From assembly GCF_000067205.1 (NCBI RefSeq), contig NC_010170.1:2418001-2482000 (forward strand): a stretch of DNA of 64,000 bases, given 5' to 3'. Shown one piece after another: positions 25,767-32,543 of the stretch (the stretch's first letter is position 1; each line of letters starts with the position of its first letter). A model generated the notes under the pieces. The model was not told where the DNA came from. It ran no database searches and was given only the letters and a program-made list of their open reading frames with translations. The stretch is from Bordetella petrii (GTDB taxonomy: Bacteria > Pseudomonadota > Gammaproteobacteria > Burkholderiales > Burkholderiaceae_B). The position numbers and the translations under genes are program-made.

Positions 25767-27046
25767 TGGACGTGCCTGGGCAGGTACAGGACCAGTTCGG
25801 GGATGAAGGTGAGCAGCAGCATGACCGTGGTCATGGCGAGCATCATCCAGGTCAGCGGACGCAGGGTCTGCATCATGTTGATGCCGCCGATCTTGCAGGC
25901 CGCCATCAAGTCCACGCCCACCGGCGGCGTATTGGCCCCGATGGCCATGTTGATGGACAGCAGGATGCCGAAATGCACCGGGTCGATATGGTAGTGCGCC
26001 AGCACCGGCATGACCACGGGTGCCACGATGATGATGACCGGAATGGCTTCCATAAAGGTGCCCAGGAGCAGCAGCACCACGGTAAGCACCAGCAGCACGG
26101 CGGTCTTGCTGTCGGTCCAGTTGACCAGCAGCTGGGACAGCGCCTGCGGCACTTGCTCGGCCACGAGTATCCAGGCGAACAGCGCCGAGGCGCCGATCAG
26201 CAGCAGAATGGATGCGCTGCCTTCGCCGGTGGATTTGAGACTTTCCCACACCGCGCGCAGGCTCAGCGTGCGATACCAGAAGAAGCCGATCAGCAAGGCG
26301 TAGACGATGGCGCTGGAGGCGGCCTCGGTGGCGGTGAAAATACCCAGCCGGATGCCGCCGATGATCAGCACGGGCACCATCAGCGCCGGTACGGCGTCGA
26401 CCAGGGCGGCGCGCAGCTCGGCCCAGCTGAAGAGGGCGCCGCCAGCCCAGTTGTGCTTGCGGGCCTGCCAGATGGCCACCACGATCAGCGAGCCGCCCAG
26501 CAGGATGCCGGGGATGATGCCGGCCAGGAACAGCTTGCCGACCGAGGTATCGGTGATGGTGCCGTAGACGATCAGCACGATGCTGGGCGGGATGATGGTG
26601 GATGCCGCCCCGGCGCTGCCCACCAGGGCGCAGCTGAAGCCCTTGTCATAGCCGCTGCGGGCCATGGCGGGCAATAGCAGGCTGCCGATGGCGATCACGT
26701 CGGCCACGCCCGAACCGGATAAGGCGCCGAACATCAGGCAGGCCAGCACCGCCACCACCGCGAGCCCGCCGCGTATGTCGCCGACGATGGCGGCGCACAG
26801 GCGCACGATGCGTTGGGTGAGGCCGGCGCCGTTCATGAGCTGAGCGGCCAGGATGAACAGCGGAATGGCCAGCAGCGTGAAGCTGTCCAGCCCCGACACG
26901 TACTGCTGCGCGGCCAGCATCATGGGCGCGGTGTCGTAGACGGCCAGGTAGGCCAGGCACGACAGCACCAGCCCGAAGGCGATGGGCATGTCGATCAGCA
27001 CCGTGACGGTGAACACGCCCATGAGAAAGAGGGCACCCGTAGACAT
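25763..27046 (-). CDS. TRAP transporter large permease (DctM)
   Basis: 427-aa membrane protein with about twelve hydrophobic helices. The family start ALFLMGVFTVTVLIDMPIAFGLVLSCLAYL, the repeated LFILAAQLMNGAGLTQRI and GSGVADVIAIGSLLLPAM loops, and the NMAIGANTPPVGVDLMAA motif identify DctM. Acts with DctQ and DctP as a sodium-driven importer of an organic acid. Only 4 bases after dctQ, and overlapping the CitE-like gene. Confidence 0.94.
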   Translation of the reverse strand: MSTGALFLMGVFTVTVLIDMPIAFGLVLSCLAYLAVYDTAPMMLAAQQYVSGLDSFTLLAIPLFILAAQLMNGAGLTQRIVRLCAAIVGDIRGGLAVVAVLACLMFGALSGSGVADVIAIGSLLLPAMARSGYDKGFSCALVGSAGAASTIIPPSIVLIVYGTITDTSVGKLFLAGIIPGILLGGSLIVVAIWQARKHNWAGGALFSWAELRAALVDAVPALMVPVLIIGGIRLGIFTATEAASSAIVYALLIGFFWYRTLSLRAVWESLKSTGEGSASILLLIGASALFAWILVAEQVPQALSQLLVNWTDSKTAVLLVLTVVLLLLGTFMEAIPVIIIVAPVVMPVLAHYHIDPVHFGILLSINMAIGANTPPVGVDLMAACKIGGINMMQTLRPLTWMMLAMTTVMLLLTFIPELVLYLPRHVQ

Positions 27047-27050
27047 CTAT

Positions 27051-27533
27051 TTATTCCTTCGGCGCGACCGGCGCGGCCGCGAGCAATTGAGCAAGGTGCA
27101 CCAGCACGGCGGCCGCGCAGGCCACGGGCAGGGCCAGATAGACGACGCCGGCCGACACGTCGATGGCGGGCAGGGTCTGGTCCATGGTGAGTTGCGCCAG
27201 CTGCCAGCCGGCGTAGCCCAGCACGGCCAGCCCCACGATGATGAGCAGCTGGTTCAGGCGTTCAATGCAGGCCAGCGCGCGCGGCCCGCGCACGAAGAAC
27301 GGCAGCAGGCCGGCCATCAGGTGGCTGCGCTCGTGGCTGCAGGTGATGCCGCCCACGAAGGCGGCCCATACCAGCACCAGGCGCGGCAGTTCTTCCGCCC
27401 AGTGCGGGGTGTCATGCGTGACGAAGCGCTGGAACACCACATAGGTGATCAGCGCGGCCAGCACGGCCACCGCCACGGCGGCGATGGCCTTGCTGGCCCA
27501 CGACAACAGGTCGGCAAGGCGCTGCAGCATCAT
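27051..27533 (-). CDS. TRAP transporter small permease (DctQ)
   Basis: 160-aa protein with four hydrophobic helices, usual for DctQ. The motif HDTPHWAEELPRLVLVWAAFVGGITCSHERSHL (conserved WxEE...R..L and GG..A.... region) is diagnostic. ATG at 27533 overlaps the dctP stop (ATGA); a second ATG follows directly. Confidence 0.92.
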   Translation of the reverse strand: MMLQRLADLLSWASKAIAAVAVAVLAALITYVVFQRFVTHDTPHWAEELPRLVLVWAAFVGGITCSHERSHLMAGLLPFFVRGPRALACIERLNQLLIIVGLAVLGYAGWQLAQLTMDQTLPAIDVSAGVVYLALPVACAAAVLVHLAQLLAAAPVAPKE

Positions 27534-28513
27534 TGGCCCTTGCGGTACTTCTGCAGGATTTCCATCAGTTCGGCGCCGTAGATGGGTTCGTAGGTTTTCC
27601 ACACGGGCGCCACGGCGGCGATGAAGGGAGCCTTGTCGACCGTGTTGACCTGCATGCCTTTTTCTTTCAGCTTGGCCACGAAGTCATCGTCGCCCTGGGT
27701 GATCATCTTGCGTTGCTCATCGCGCCACTTGTTGGCGGCCGCCTGCACGATCTTCTGGTCTTCGGGCGAGATGCGGTTCCAGGTGTGCTTGGCCACGATC
27801 AGGCTGGCGGGGCCCCAGACGTGGCCGGTCAGCGACAGGTATTTCTGCACTTCGAAGAACGACGAGGTATAGATGATGGACAGCGGGTTTTCCTGCGCGT
27901 CGAACACCTTCTGCTGCAGGGCCGAGTACAGTTCGCCGAATGCCAGAGGCGCGGGGTTGGCGCCCAGCGCGGTAAAGGTGTCCAGGCGCATTTTGTCGGG
28001 CGTGACGCGCGTCTTCAGGCCCTGCAGGTCGGCCGGCGTATTGATGGGGCCGCGGTTGTTGGTCAGGTGGCGAAAGCCGTTTTCCCACCACGACAGGATC
28101 ACCAGGTTCTTGGCAGCGGCCAGCTTGGCCAGCGCCGCGCCCAGTTCGCCGTCGTAGGCGGCGTAGGCCTGCTGTGCGTTGCTCCACGTGTAGGGCAGCT
28201 CGACGATGCCGAACTTGGGTTCAATGGGCTGCAGCGAGCCCGAGCCGATGATGGCCGCGCCCTGGCTGCCGATCTGCAGGCCTTCGAGCATGGTTTTTTC
28301 GTTACCCAGCTGGCCGCTTGGGAACAGCACGAAGTTCACGCGTCCGTCGGTCTTTTGCTTGACCTCGGCGGCAAACCCTTCGGCTGCCTTGTTCCAGCTG
28401 TGGCTGGGGGCCAGCACGTGGCCCAGCTTGATGTCCAGCGCGTGCGCGGCGGGGGCGGCCAGCGCCAGGCCGGCGGTGGCCAGCAGGGCGGCGAGAGTAC
28501 GGGTCAGCTGCAT
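27530..28513 (-). CDS. TRAP transporter substrate-binding protein (DctP)
   Basis: Periplasmic receptor, 327 aa, signal peptide 1-25 (LALAAPAAHA). LDIKLGHVLAPSHSWNKAAEGFAAEVKQKTDGRVNFVLFPSGQLGNE is a textbook DctP start, and GLKTRVTPDKMRLDTFTALGANPAPLAFGELYSALQQKVFDAQENP contains the ligand-binding arginine. A GGTGA ribosome site precedes the ATG. First structural gene of the operon. It probably binds a carboxylate; the downstream CitE, ThDP and M20 genes hint at a ureido or keto acid. Confidence 0.93.
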   Translation of the reverse strand: MQLTRTLAALLATAGLALAAPAAHALDIKLGHVLAPSHSWNKAAEGFAAEVKQKTDGRVNFVLFPSGQLGNEKTMLEGLQIGSQGAAIIGSGSLQPIEPKFGIVELPYTWSNAQQAYAAYDGELGAALAKLAAAKNLVILSWWENGFRHLTNNRGPINTPADLQGLKTRVTPDKMRLDTFTALGANPAPLAFGELYSALQQKVFDAQENPLSIIYTSSFFEVQKYLSLTGHVWGPASLIVAKHTWNRISPEDQKIVQAAANKWRDEQRKMITQGDDDFVAKLKEKGMQVNTVDKAPFIAAVAPVWKTYEPIYGAELMEILQKYRKGQ

Positions 28514-28572
28514 GTTTTCACCTTGTAATGTCGATGTTGGAATGAATGCCCTTGGGGGATGCCTGGCAGCGG

Positions 28573-29301
28573 CTACCTGATGCCGCCGCTGCCGAAGTCT
28601 TCGCGCAGCCGGGCCAGGATGCCGACCAGGTGGTCATGCATGGCGTGGCGCGCGCGGATGGGATCGCGGTCGACGATGGCGGCCAGGATGCGATCGTGCT
28701 CTTGCTGGGCGGTCTGCCAGACCTGCGTGGTGACGAAGTGCTTTTCCAGCCGGCTGAATACCGGGCTGGCGATACTGAGCTGCCAGATGTGCGAAATGGC
28801 GGCCGCCAGCGCGGCATTGCCGCAGGCGTCGGCGATGGCGCCGTGGAAGGCCCGGTCGTGGGCGCCGGGCGAATCGGTCAGCGACATGCCGGCGTGCGCG
28901 GCCTGGATGGCGGCGATCTGGGCGGGCGAGCCGCGCTGCGCGGCCAGCGACACGCATTCGGGTTCGAGCAGCAGCCGCGTTTCGAGCAGATCGAACGGCC
29001 CGATGTCGGTGGGCTCGGCGGCGGGGGCGTCGGCCGACGGCGGCAACCCGTACTTGCCGTCTTCGCGCGGCATGGCCACGAAAACGCCGGTGCCCACCCG
29101 CACCTCGACATAGCCTTCGATTTCCAGCGCGATGAGCGCCTCGCGTATGGAGGCGCGGCTGACCTGCAGTTGCTCGGCCAGGTCGCGTTCGGCCGGCAGG
29201 CGGGTGCCGGCCGGGAAGTCGCCCGCCCGGATGCGGCCGGCGATCTGGTCGGCAATCATGCGGTACAGGCGGGTGACGGCGACGGCTTGGAAGGTGCTCA
29301 T
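28573..29301 (-). CDS. GntR-family regulator with FCD domain (FadR subgroup)
   Basis: 242-aa regulator. Winged helix residues 8-75 (LYRMIADQIAGRIRAGDFPAGTRLPAERDLAEQLQVSRASIREALIALEIEGYVEVR split over the domain) and an all-helical FCD effector domain with LLETRLLLEPE, DRAFHGAIADACGN and EHDRILAAIVDRDPIRARHAMHDHL carrying the metal histidines. It lies 59 bases upstream of dctP on the same strand, so it is the likely controller of the TRAP operon and may be co-transcribed with it. Confidence 0.92.
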   Translation of the reverse strand: MSTFQAVAVTRLYRMIADQIAGRIRAGDFPAGTRLPAERDLAEQLQVSRASIREALIALEIEGYVEVRVGTGVFVAMPREDGKYGLPPSADAPAAEPTDIGPFDLLETRLLLEPECVSLAAQRGSPAQIAAIQAAHAGMSLTDSPGAHDRAFHGAIADACGNAALAAAISHIWQLSIASPVFSRLEKHFVTTQVWQTAQQEHDRILAAIVDRDPIRARHAMHDHLVGILARLREDFGSGGIR

Positions 29302-29317
29302 GGTGCCTGGGTGTCTG

Positions 29318-29338
29318 GTGGCCTAGTGGTCAGGCCAC
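29318..29338. promoter_or_regulatory. Inverted repeat between gntR and the divergent SDR gene
   Basis: Perfect repeat GTGGCCT, 7-base spacer, AGGCCAC; a nested AGTGG / CCACT pair overlaps it. It starts 17 bases before the GntR start codon, which suits an autoregulatory operator. It is also centred about 86 bases before the predicted start of the sigma-54 promoter at 29388, where an enhancer site for a sigma-54 activator would lie. The two readings cannot be separated from sequence. Confidence 0.45.
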
Positions 29339-29387
29339 TGACTCTACAGGACGGCGGCAGGGCGTCCCACTGGGGAAAACCATAGGC

Positions 29388-29403
29388 CGGCACAGGGCTT
29401 GCG
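29388..29403 (+). promoter_or_regulatory. Sigma-54 (-24/-12) promoter before the SDR gene
   Basis: CGGCACAGGGCTTGCG matches TGGCACGN4TTGCW at 11 of the 12 informative GGCAC/TTGC-type positions that matter most: GG and GC are spaced by exactly 10 bases, with GGCAC and TTGC intact. Predicted start about 29414; the gene begins at 29461 after an AGGAG site. Confidence 0.7.
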
Positions 29404-29460
29404 GCCCCGGAGCGCATCGCGGCGCACATCGCGCCGGGCGCTTTCATCCAGGAGACCTCC

Positions 29461-30333
29461 ATGTCCGATTCACGCACTCCCCAGGCCAGCGACGATGGCA
29501 AGCCGCGCCAACAGGCTCAGCCAGGCCGACAAGACCGCATGGCGCCCCCGCCCGAAGGCGAGGAGCGCGATTACCTGGCCGCTGGCAAGCTGCGTGGCCG
29601 GCGCGCGCTGATCACCGGCGGCGACAGCGGCATCGGCCGGGCCGTGGCGGTGGCTTTCGCCAAGGAAGGAGCCGATGTGATCTTCACATACCTGCAAGAG
29701 CACGAAGACGCGCGCGAAACCGAGCGGCTGGTCGGCCAGACAGGCCGGCGTTGCGTGTCGGTCGCCGGCGACCTGGGCGACGAGGCGCACTTGCTAAGGG
29801 TGGCGGAGCTGGCGCGCACCGAGTTCGGCGCCATTGACGTACTGGTGAACAACGCGGCCGAACAGCATGTGATGGAGTCGTTCGAGCACATCACGCGCGA
29901 GCAGCTGGAGCGCACGTTCCGCACCAATTTCTTTGCGATGTTCCGCCTGACGCAGGAAGTGCTGCCGCTGATGGAAAAGGGCGGCGCCATCGTGAACACG
30001 GCCTCGGTGACTGCTTATCACGGCAACCCGAAGCTTATTGACTATTCGGCCACTAAGGGCGCCATCGTGTCGTTCACGCGCTCGCTGTCCACCGCGCTGG
30101 CCGGGCGCGGCATTCGCGTCAACGCGGTGGCGCCGGGGCCGATCTGGACGCCGCTGATTCCGTCGACGTTTCCCGAAGACAGCTTGCCGTCGTTCGGCAA
30201 GAACACTCCCATGGAGCGGCCGGGGCAGCCGGACGAAGTGGCGCCGTGCTTCGTGTTCCTCGCCAGCGACGACGCCAGTTATATGTCGGGCCAGGTGCTG
30301 CATCCGAACGGCGGCCAGATCGTCAACGGCTAG
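29461..30333 (+). CDS. Short-chain dehydrogenase, general-stress type (YdaD/YhdF-like)
   Basis: 290-aa oxidoreductase with a hydrophilic N-terminal extension of about 45 residues (PQASDDGKPRQQAQPGRQDR), typical of the stress-associated SDRs such as B. subtilis YdaD. Motifs: nucleotide-binding TGGDSGIG (near 53), NNAAEQ and the catalytic YSATKGA, then the cap VNAVAPGPIWTPL. Ribosome site CAGGAGA 6 bases before the ATG. It lies just downstream of a sigma-54 promoter and is the first of the probable sigma-54 genes in this region. Substrate unknown. Confidence 0.9.
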   Translation: MSDSRTPQASDDGKPRQQAQPGRQDRMAPPPEGEERDYLAAGKLRGRRALITGGDSGIGRAVAVAFAKEGADVIFTYLQEHEDARETERLVGQTGRRCVSVAGDLGDEAHLLRVAELARTEFGAIDVLVNNAAEQHVMESFEHITREQLERTFRTNFFAMFRLTQEVLPLMEKGGAIVNTASVTAYHGNPKLIDYSATKGAIVSFTRSLSTALAGRGIRVNAVAPGPIWTPLIPSTFPEDSLPSFGKNTPMERPGQPDEVAPCFVFLASDDASYMSGQVLHPNGGQIVNG

Positions 30334-30349
30334 CAGGAGCGGCCGGGCC

Positions 30350-30365
30350 GGGCATGGAGATTGCG
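30350..30365 (+). promoter_or_regulatory. Sigma-54 (-24/-12) promoter before the small exported protein
   Basis: GGGCATGGAGATTGCG: GG-N10-GC spacing exact, GGCA and TTGC present, G at position 7 as in the consensus. Predicted start about 30376, 25 bases before the start codon at 30401. Confidence 0.7.
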
Positions 30366-30400
30366 ATGTGCACTGCTCTTATACCGTTTGGAGAATCGAC

Positions 30401-30784
30401 ATGAAGCGTGAATTACTTTCCTGGGCCGCGGCCATGGCCGTGATGGGCGCGATGGCTGGCGGCGCGCAGGCGCAGTCCACGCCGGATACCGGCGCGCCTT
30501 CGAGCACCTCGCCTTCGACCACGCCCAACGATGGGTCGGCTGTGCCGCCCAATACGCCGGTGCCTGCTGGGCAGATTCCGCCTGCCGGCGAAACCGCCCC
30601 GGCGCACCGCAGCGAGGGCTCGATGGGTTCACAGGGGAGCATGGATGCCGGCACAGGCGCCGGTACCGGCCAGATGGGTTCGCCGGGCAGCAAGACCGGC
30701 ATGCCGCAGGACCGCAACCAGGTTCCCGATCGGAACGAACCCGGCTCTACCGAGCCGAAGATGCCCAATACCGGCGGCAAATAA
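30401..30784 (+). CDS. Small exported low-complexity protein (Ser/Thr/Pro/Gly-rich)
   Basis: 127 aa. Signal peptide 1-25 (LLSWAAAMAVMGAMAGGAQA), then a mature part without cysteine made of Ser, Thr, Pro, Gly, Asn and Met: PSSTSPSTTPNDGSAVPPN, GSMGSQGSMDAGTGAGTGQM, and a charged tail (QDRNQVPDRNEPGSTEPKMP). It is probably disordered and periplasmic or surface-exposed. ATG at 30401 has GGAG 7 bases before it. I recognise no family function. Convergent with rpoN, with a GC-rich hairpin between. Confidence 0.78.
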   Translation: MKRELLSWAAAMAVMGAMAGGAQAQSTPDTGAPSSTSPSTTPNDGSAVPPNTPVPAGQIPPAGETAPAHRSEGSMGSQGSMDAGTGAGTGQMGSPGSKTGMPQDRNQVPDRNEPGSTEPKMPNTGGK

Positions 30785-30801
30785 GCCGTGCCGATGCCAA
30801 G

Positions 30802-30823
30802 GCGGCGCCCCGAGGGGCGCCGC
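30802..30823. terminator. Strong hairpin between the small exported protein and rpoN
   Basis: Perfect inverted repeat GCGGCGCCCC, GA, GGGGCGCCGC in the 69-base gap between convergent genes. It has no U-tract, but its place and stability suggest a bidirectional terminator. Confidence 0.55.
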
Positions 30824-30853
30824 TGGCGTGTGGGTCCGTGATGGACGGCGGCT

Positions 30854-32284
30854 TCAATACTGCCGTCGCAGGTCGGCGGGCGGCCGCTTGATCTGGGCGC
30901 GGTATTTCGACACGGTGCGGCGCGCCACCACGATGCCGTCGGCGGCCAGCTTGCTGGCCAGCGCCACGTCCGATAGCGGCATGCGCGGATCTTCGTTGTC
31001 GATCAGTTCGGCGATCAGTGCCCGTACGGCGCCCGCCGAGCACGAACCGCCCGTGTCGGTGGCCAGTTCGCGCGAAAAGAAATACTTGAACTCCAGGATG
31101 CCCATGGGCGTGGCCATGTATTTGTTGGCCGTGGCGCGCGATACGGTCGATTCGTGGATGTCGAGTTCGGCCGACACTTCGCGCAGCATCAGCGGCCGCA
31201 GAGCAACCGGGCCGTATTCGAAGAACATGTGCTGCAGGCGCACGATGGCTTCGGCCACGCGCTGGATCGTGCTGTAGCGCTGTTCGACGTTGCGCACCAG
31301 CCAGCGCGCCTCTTGCAATTCCTGGGCCATGGGGCCGCGGTCGCGATAGCGCGTGGTGCGGAACAGGTCGGCGTAGACGCGGTGCAGGCGCGGTTGAGGC
31401 ACCGCGCCGCGATTGCAGTACACGCGCCATTGCCCGCTTTCTTTACGCACGATGACGTCCGGCACGATGTAGGCGGGCGGGGCTTCGTCGTAGCGCCGGC
31501 CGGGTCGCGGGTCGAGCGAGCGCACGGTATCGCAGGCTTGTCGCAGGCTGCTTTCGTCGCAACCCAGGGCGTTTTGCAGAGCTTCGTAATCGTGGCGGGC
31601 CAGGATATCCAGGTGCTGGTCGACAATGCGGCGCGCCAGGGCGACCTCGGGGCGCTGCCCGTCGAGCGCCTGCAGTTGCAGGGCCAGGCATTCTTGCAGA
31701 TCGCGCGCGGCCAGTCCCGGAGCATCCAGCTGTTGCACCAGGCGCAGCGCCGCGCGCCATTCGCTTTCGTCGGGCGGCGTGCCGAATACGCCTGGCTCGG
31801 CCAGTTCGAGCAGCGGCTGGCGCAGGTAACCGTCTTCGTCGAGCGCCTGCACGATGTATTGCGCCAGCAGCCGGTCGCGCGGCGACAGGCGGTAGGTGCG
31901 CAGTTCCTGGTCCAGACGCTCCTGCAGCGACACCGAGGCGCCCACCCACAGGCCCATGTCCATTGGCGCCCCGTCGTTGGCGCGGCGCGCGCTGGGGTAA
32001 TCGCCAGAGTACGCGGCCGGGCCGTGCTCGTCGCCCAACGCACCCGACGACGTTGCGGCGGCTGCCTGCGCGACGGGGGCGTCGGCCCCCGCGCCATCCG
32101 GCGCCTGGGGCGCCGACGCGGCGGCTTCTTCGTCTTCTTCGAGGAAGGGATTTTCGACTAGCGCCTGCCGCACCTCCTGGTTGAATTCCAGGGCTGACAT
32201 CTGCAGTAGCTTGACGGACTGCTGCAGGCGGGGCGTCAGCGCGGTTTGCTGGTGCAGGCGCAACTCATGGGCGGCGTGAATCAA
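30854..32284 (-). CDS. rpoN: RNA polymerase sigma-54 factor, stand-alone copy
   Basis: 476-aa sigma-54. Region I is the Gln/Leu-rich activator-responsive segment (LRLHQQTALTPRLQQSVKLLQMSALEFNQEV) followed by an acidic/Ala-rich region II; the core-binding part follows, then the HTH (LREVSAELDIHESTVSRATANKYM, EFKYFFSRELAT) and the RpoN box ARRTVSKYRA at 454-463 that reads the -24 element. The start is a TTG at 32284: it follows AAAGGAG by 6 bases and places region I at the N-terminus; no ATG fits. Canonical rpoN loci have lptB upstream and hpf/ptsN downstream; none of these is here, so this is probably an additional copy. Its own promoter is of the sigma-54 type. Confidence 0.93.
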   Translation of the reverse strand: MIHAAHELRLHQQTALTPRLQQSVKLLQMSALEFNQEVRQALVENPFLEEDEEAAASAPQAPDGAGADAPVAQAAAATSSGALGDEHGPAAYSGDYPSARRANDGAPMDMGLWVGASVSLQERLDQELRTYRLSPRDRLLAQYIVQALDEDGYLRQPLLELAEPGVFGTPPDESEWRAALRLVQQLDAPGLAARDLQECLALQLQALDGQRPEVALARRIVDQHLDILARHDYEALQNALGCDESSLRQACDTVRSLDPRPGRRYDEAPPAYIVPDVIVRKESGQWRVYCNRGAVPQPRLHRVYADLFRTTRYRDRGPMAQELQEARWLVRNVEQRYSTIQRVAEAIVRLQHMFFEYGPVALRPLMLREVSAELDIHESTVSRATANKYMATPMGILEFKYFFSRELATDTGGSCSAGAVRALIAELIDNEDPRMPLSDVALASKLAADGIVVARRTVSKYRAQIKRPPADLRRQY

Positions 32285-32334
32285 AGTTATCTCCTTTCTT
32301 GCAACGGGTGTGGCAAAGGGCACTTCCCTGGTTA

Positions 32335-32350
32335 TGCAAGAACCATGCCA
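32335..32350 (-). promoter_or_regulatory. Sigma-54 promoter of rpoN (autoregulation)
   Basis: On the minus strand the sequence is TGGCATGGTTCTTGCA, matching TGGCACGN4TTGCA at every position but one. Predicted start about 32324, 40 bases before the rpoN TTG. The gene would therefore need sigma-54 for its own expression. Confidence 0.85.
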
Positions 32351-32400
32351 ATTTCCCTCCCGCAGGAGCGGAGCTGATTTGGCGAGCCGGCTCGCAGCCT

Positions 32401-32422
32401 TTCTTACGGTGTCATGTAAGAA
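32401..32422. promoter_or_regulatory. Palindrome midway between two divergent sigma-54 promoters (enhancer candidate)
   Basis: Perfect inverted repeat TTCTTAC, 8-base spacer, GTAAGAA. Its centre lies about 88 bases upstream of the predicted rpoN start (32324) and about 90 bases upstream of the predicted glycosyltransferase start (32502), a typical place for the upstream site of a sigma-54 activator serving both. Confidence 0.55.
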
Positions 32423-32475
32423 GTGCAAAGCCGCGGGCGCCGCTATACCGGTTCTGGGGACGACGGATCGGAAGA

Positions 32476-32491
32476 CGGCATACCGCTTGCT
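32476..32491 (+). promoter_or_regulatory. Sigma-54 promoter of the glycosyltransferase gene
   Basis: CGGCATACCGCTTGCT: exact GG-N10-GC spacing with GGCA and TTGC. Predicted start about 32502; gene start at 32544. Confidence 0.75.
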
Positions 32492-32543
32492 TATGGACGG
32501 CAACGCCGGGCAGCGCCAGGCAGCTTCCGTATGGAGATTCCCC

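Noticed and set aside
32310..32543. Longer N-terminus for the GT4 glycosyltransferase
   Set aside because: It runs through both the palindrome and the sigma-54 promoter, and lacks family similarity.
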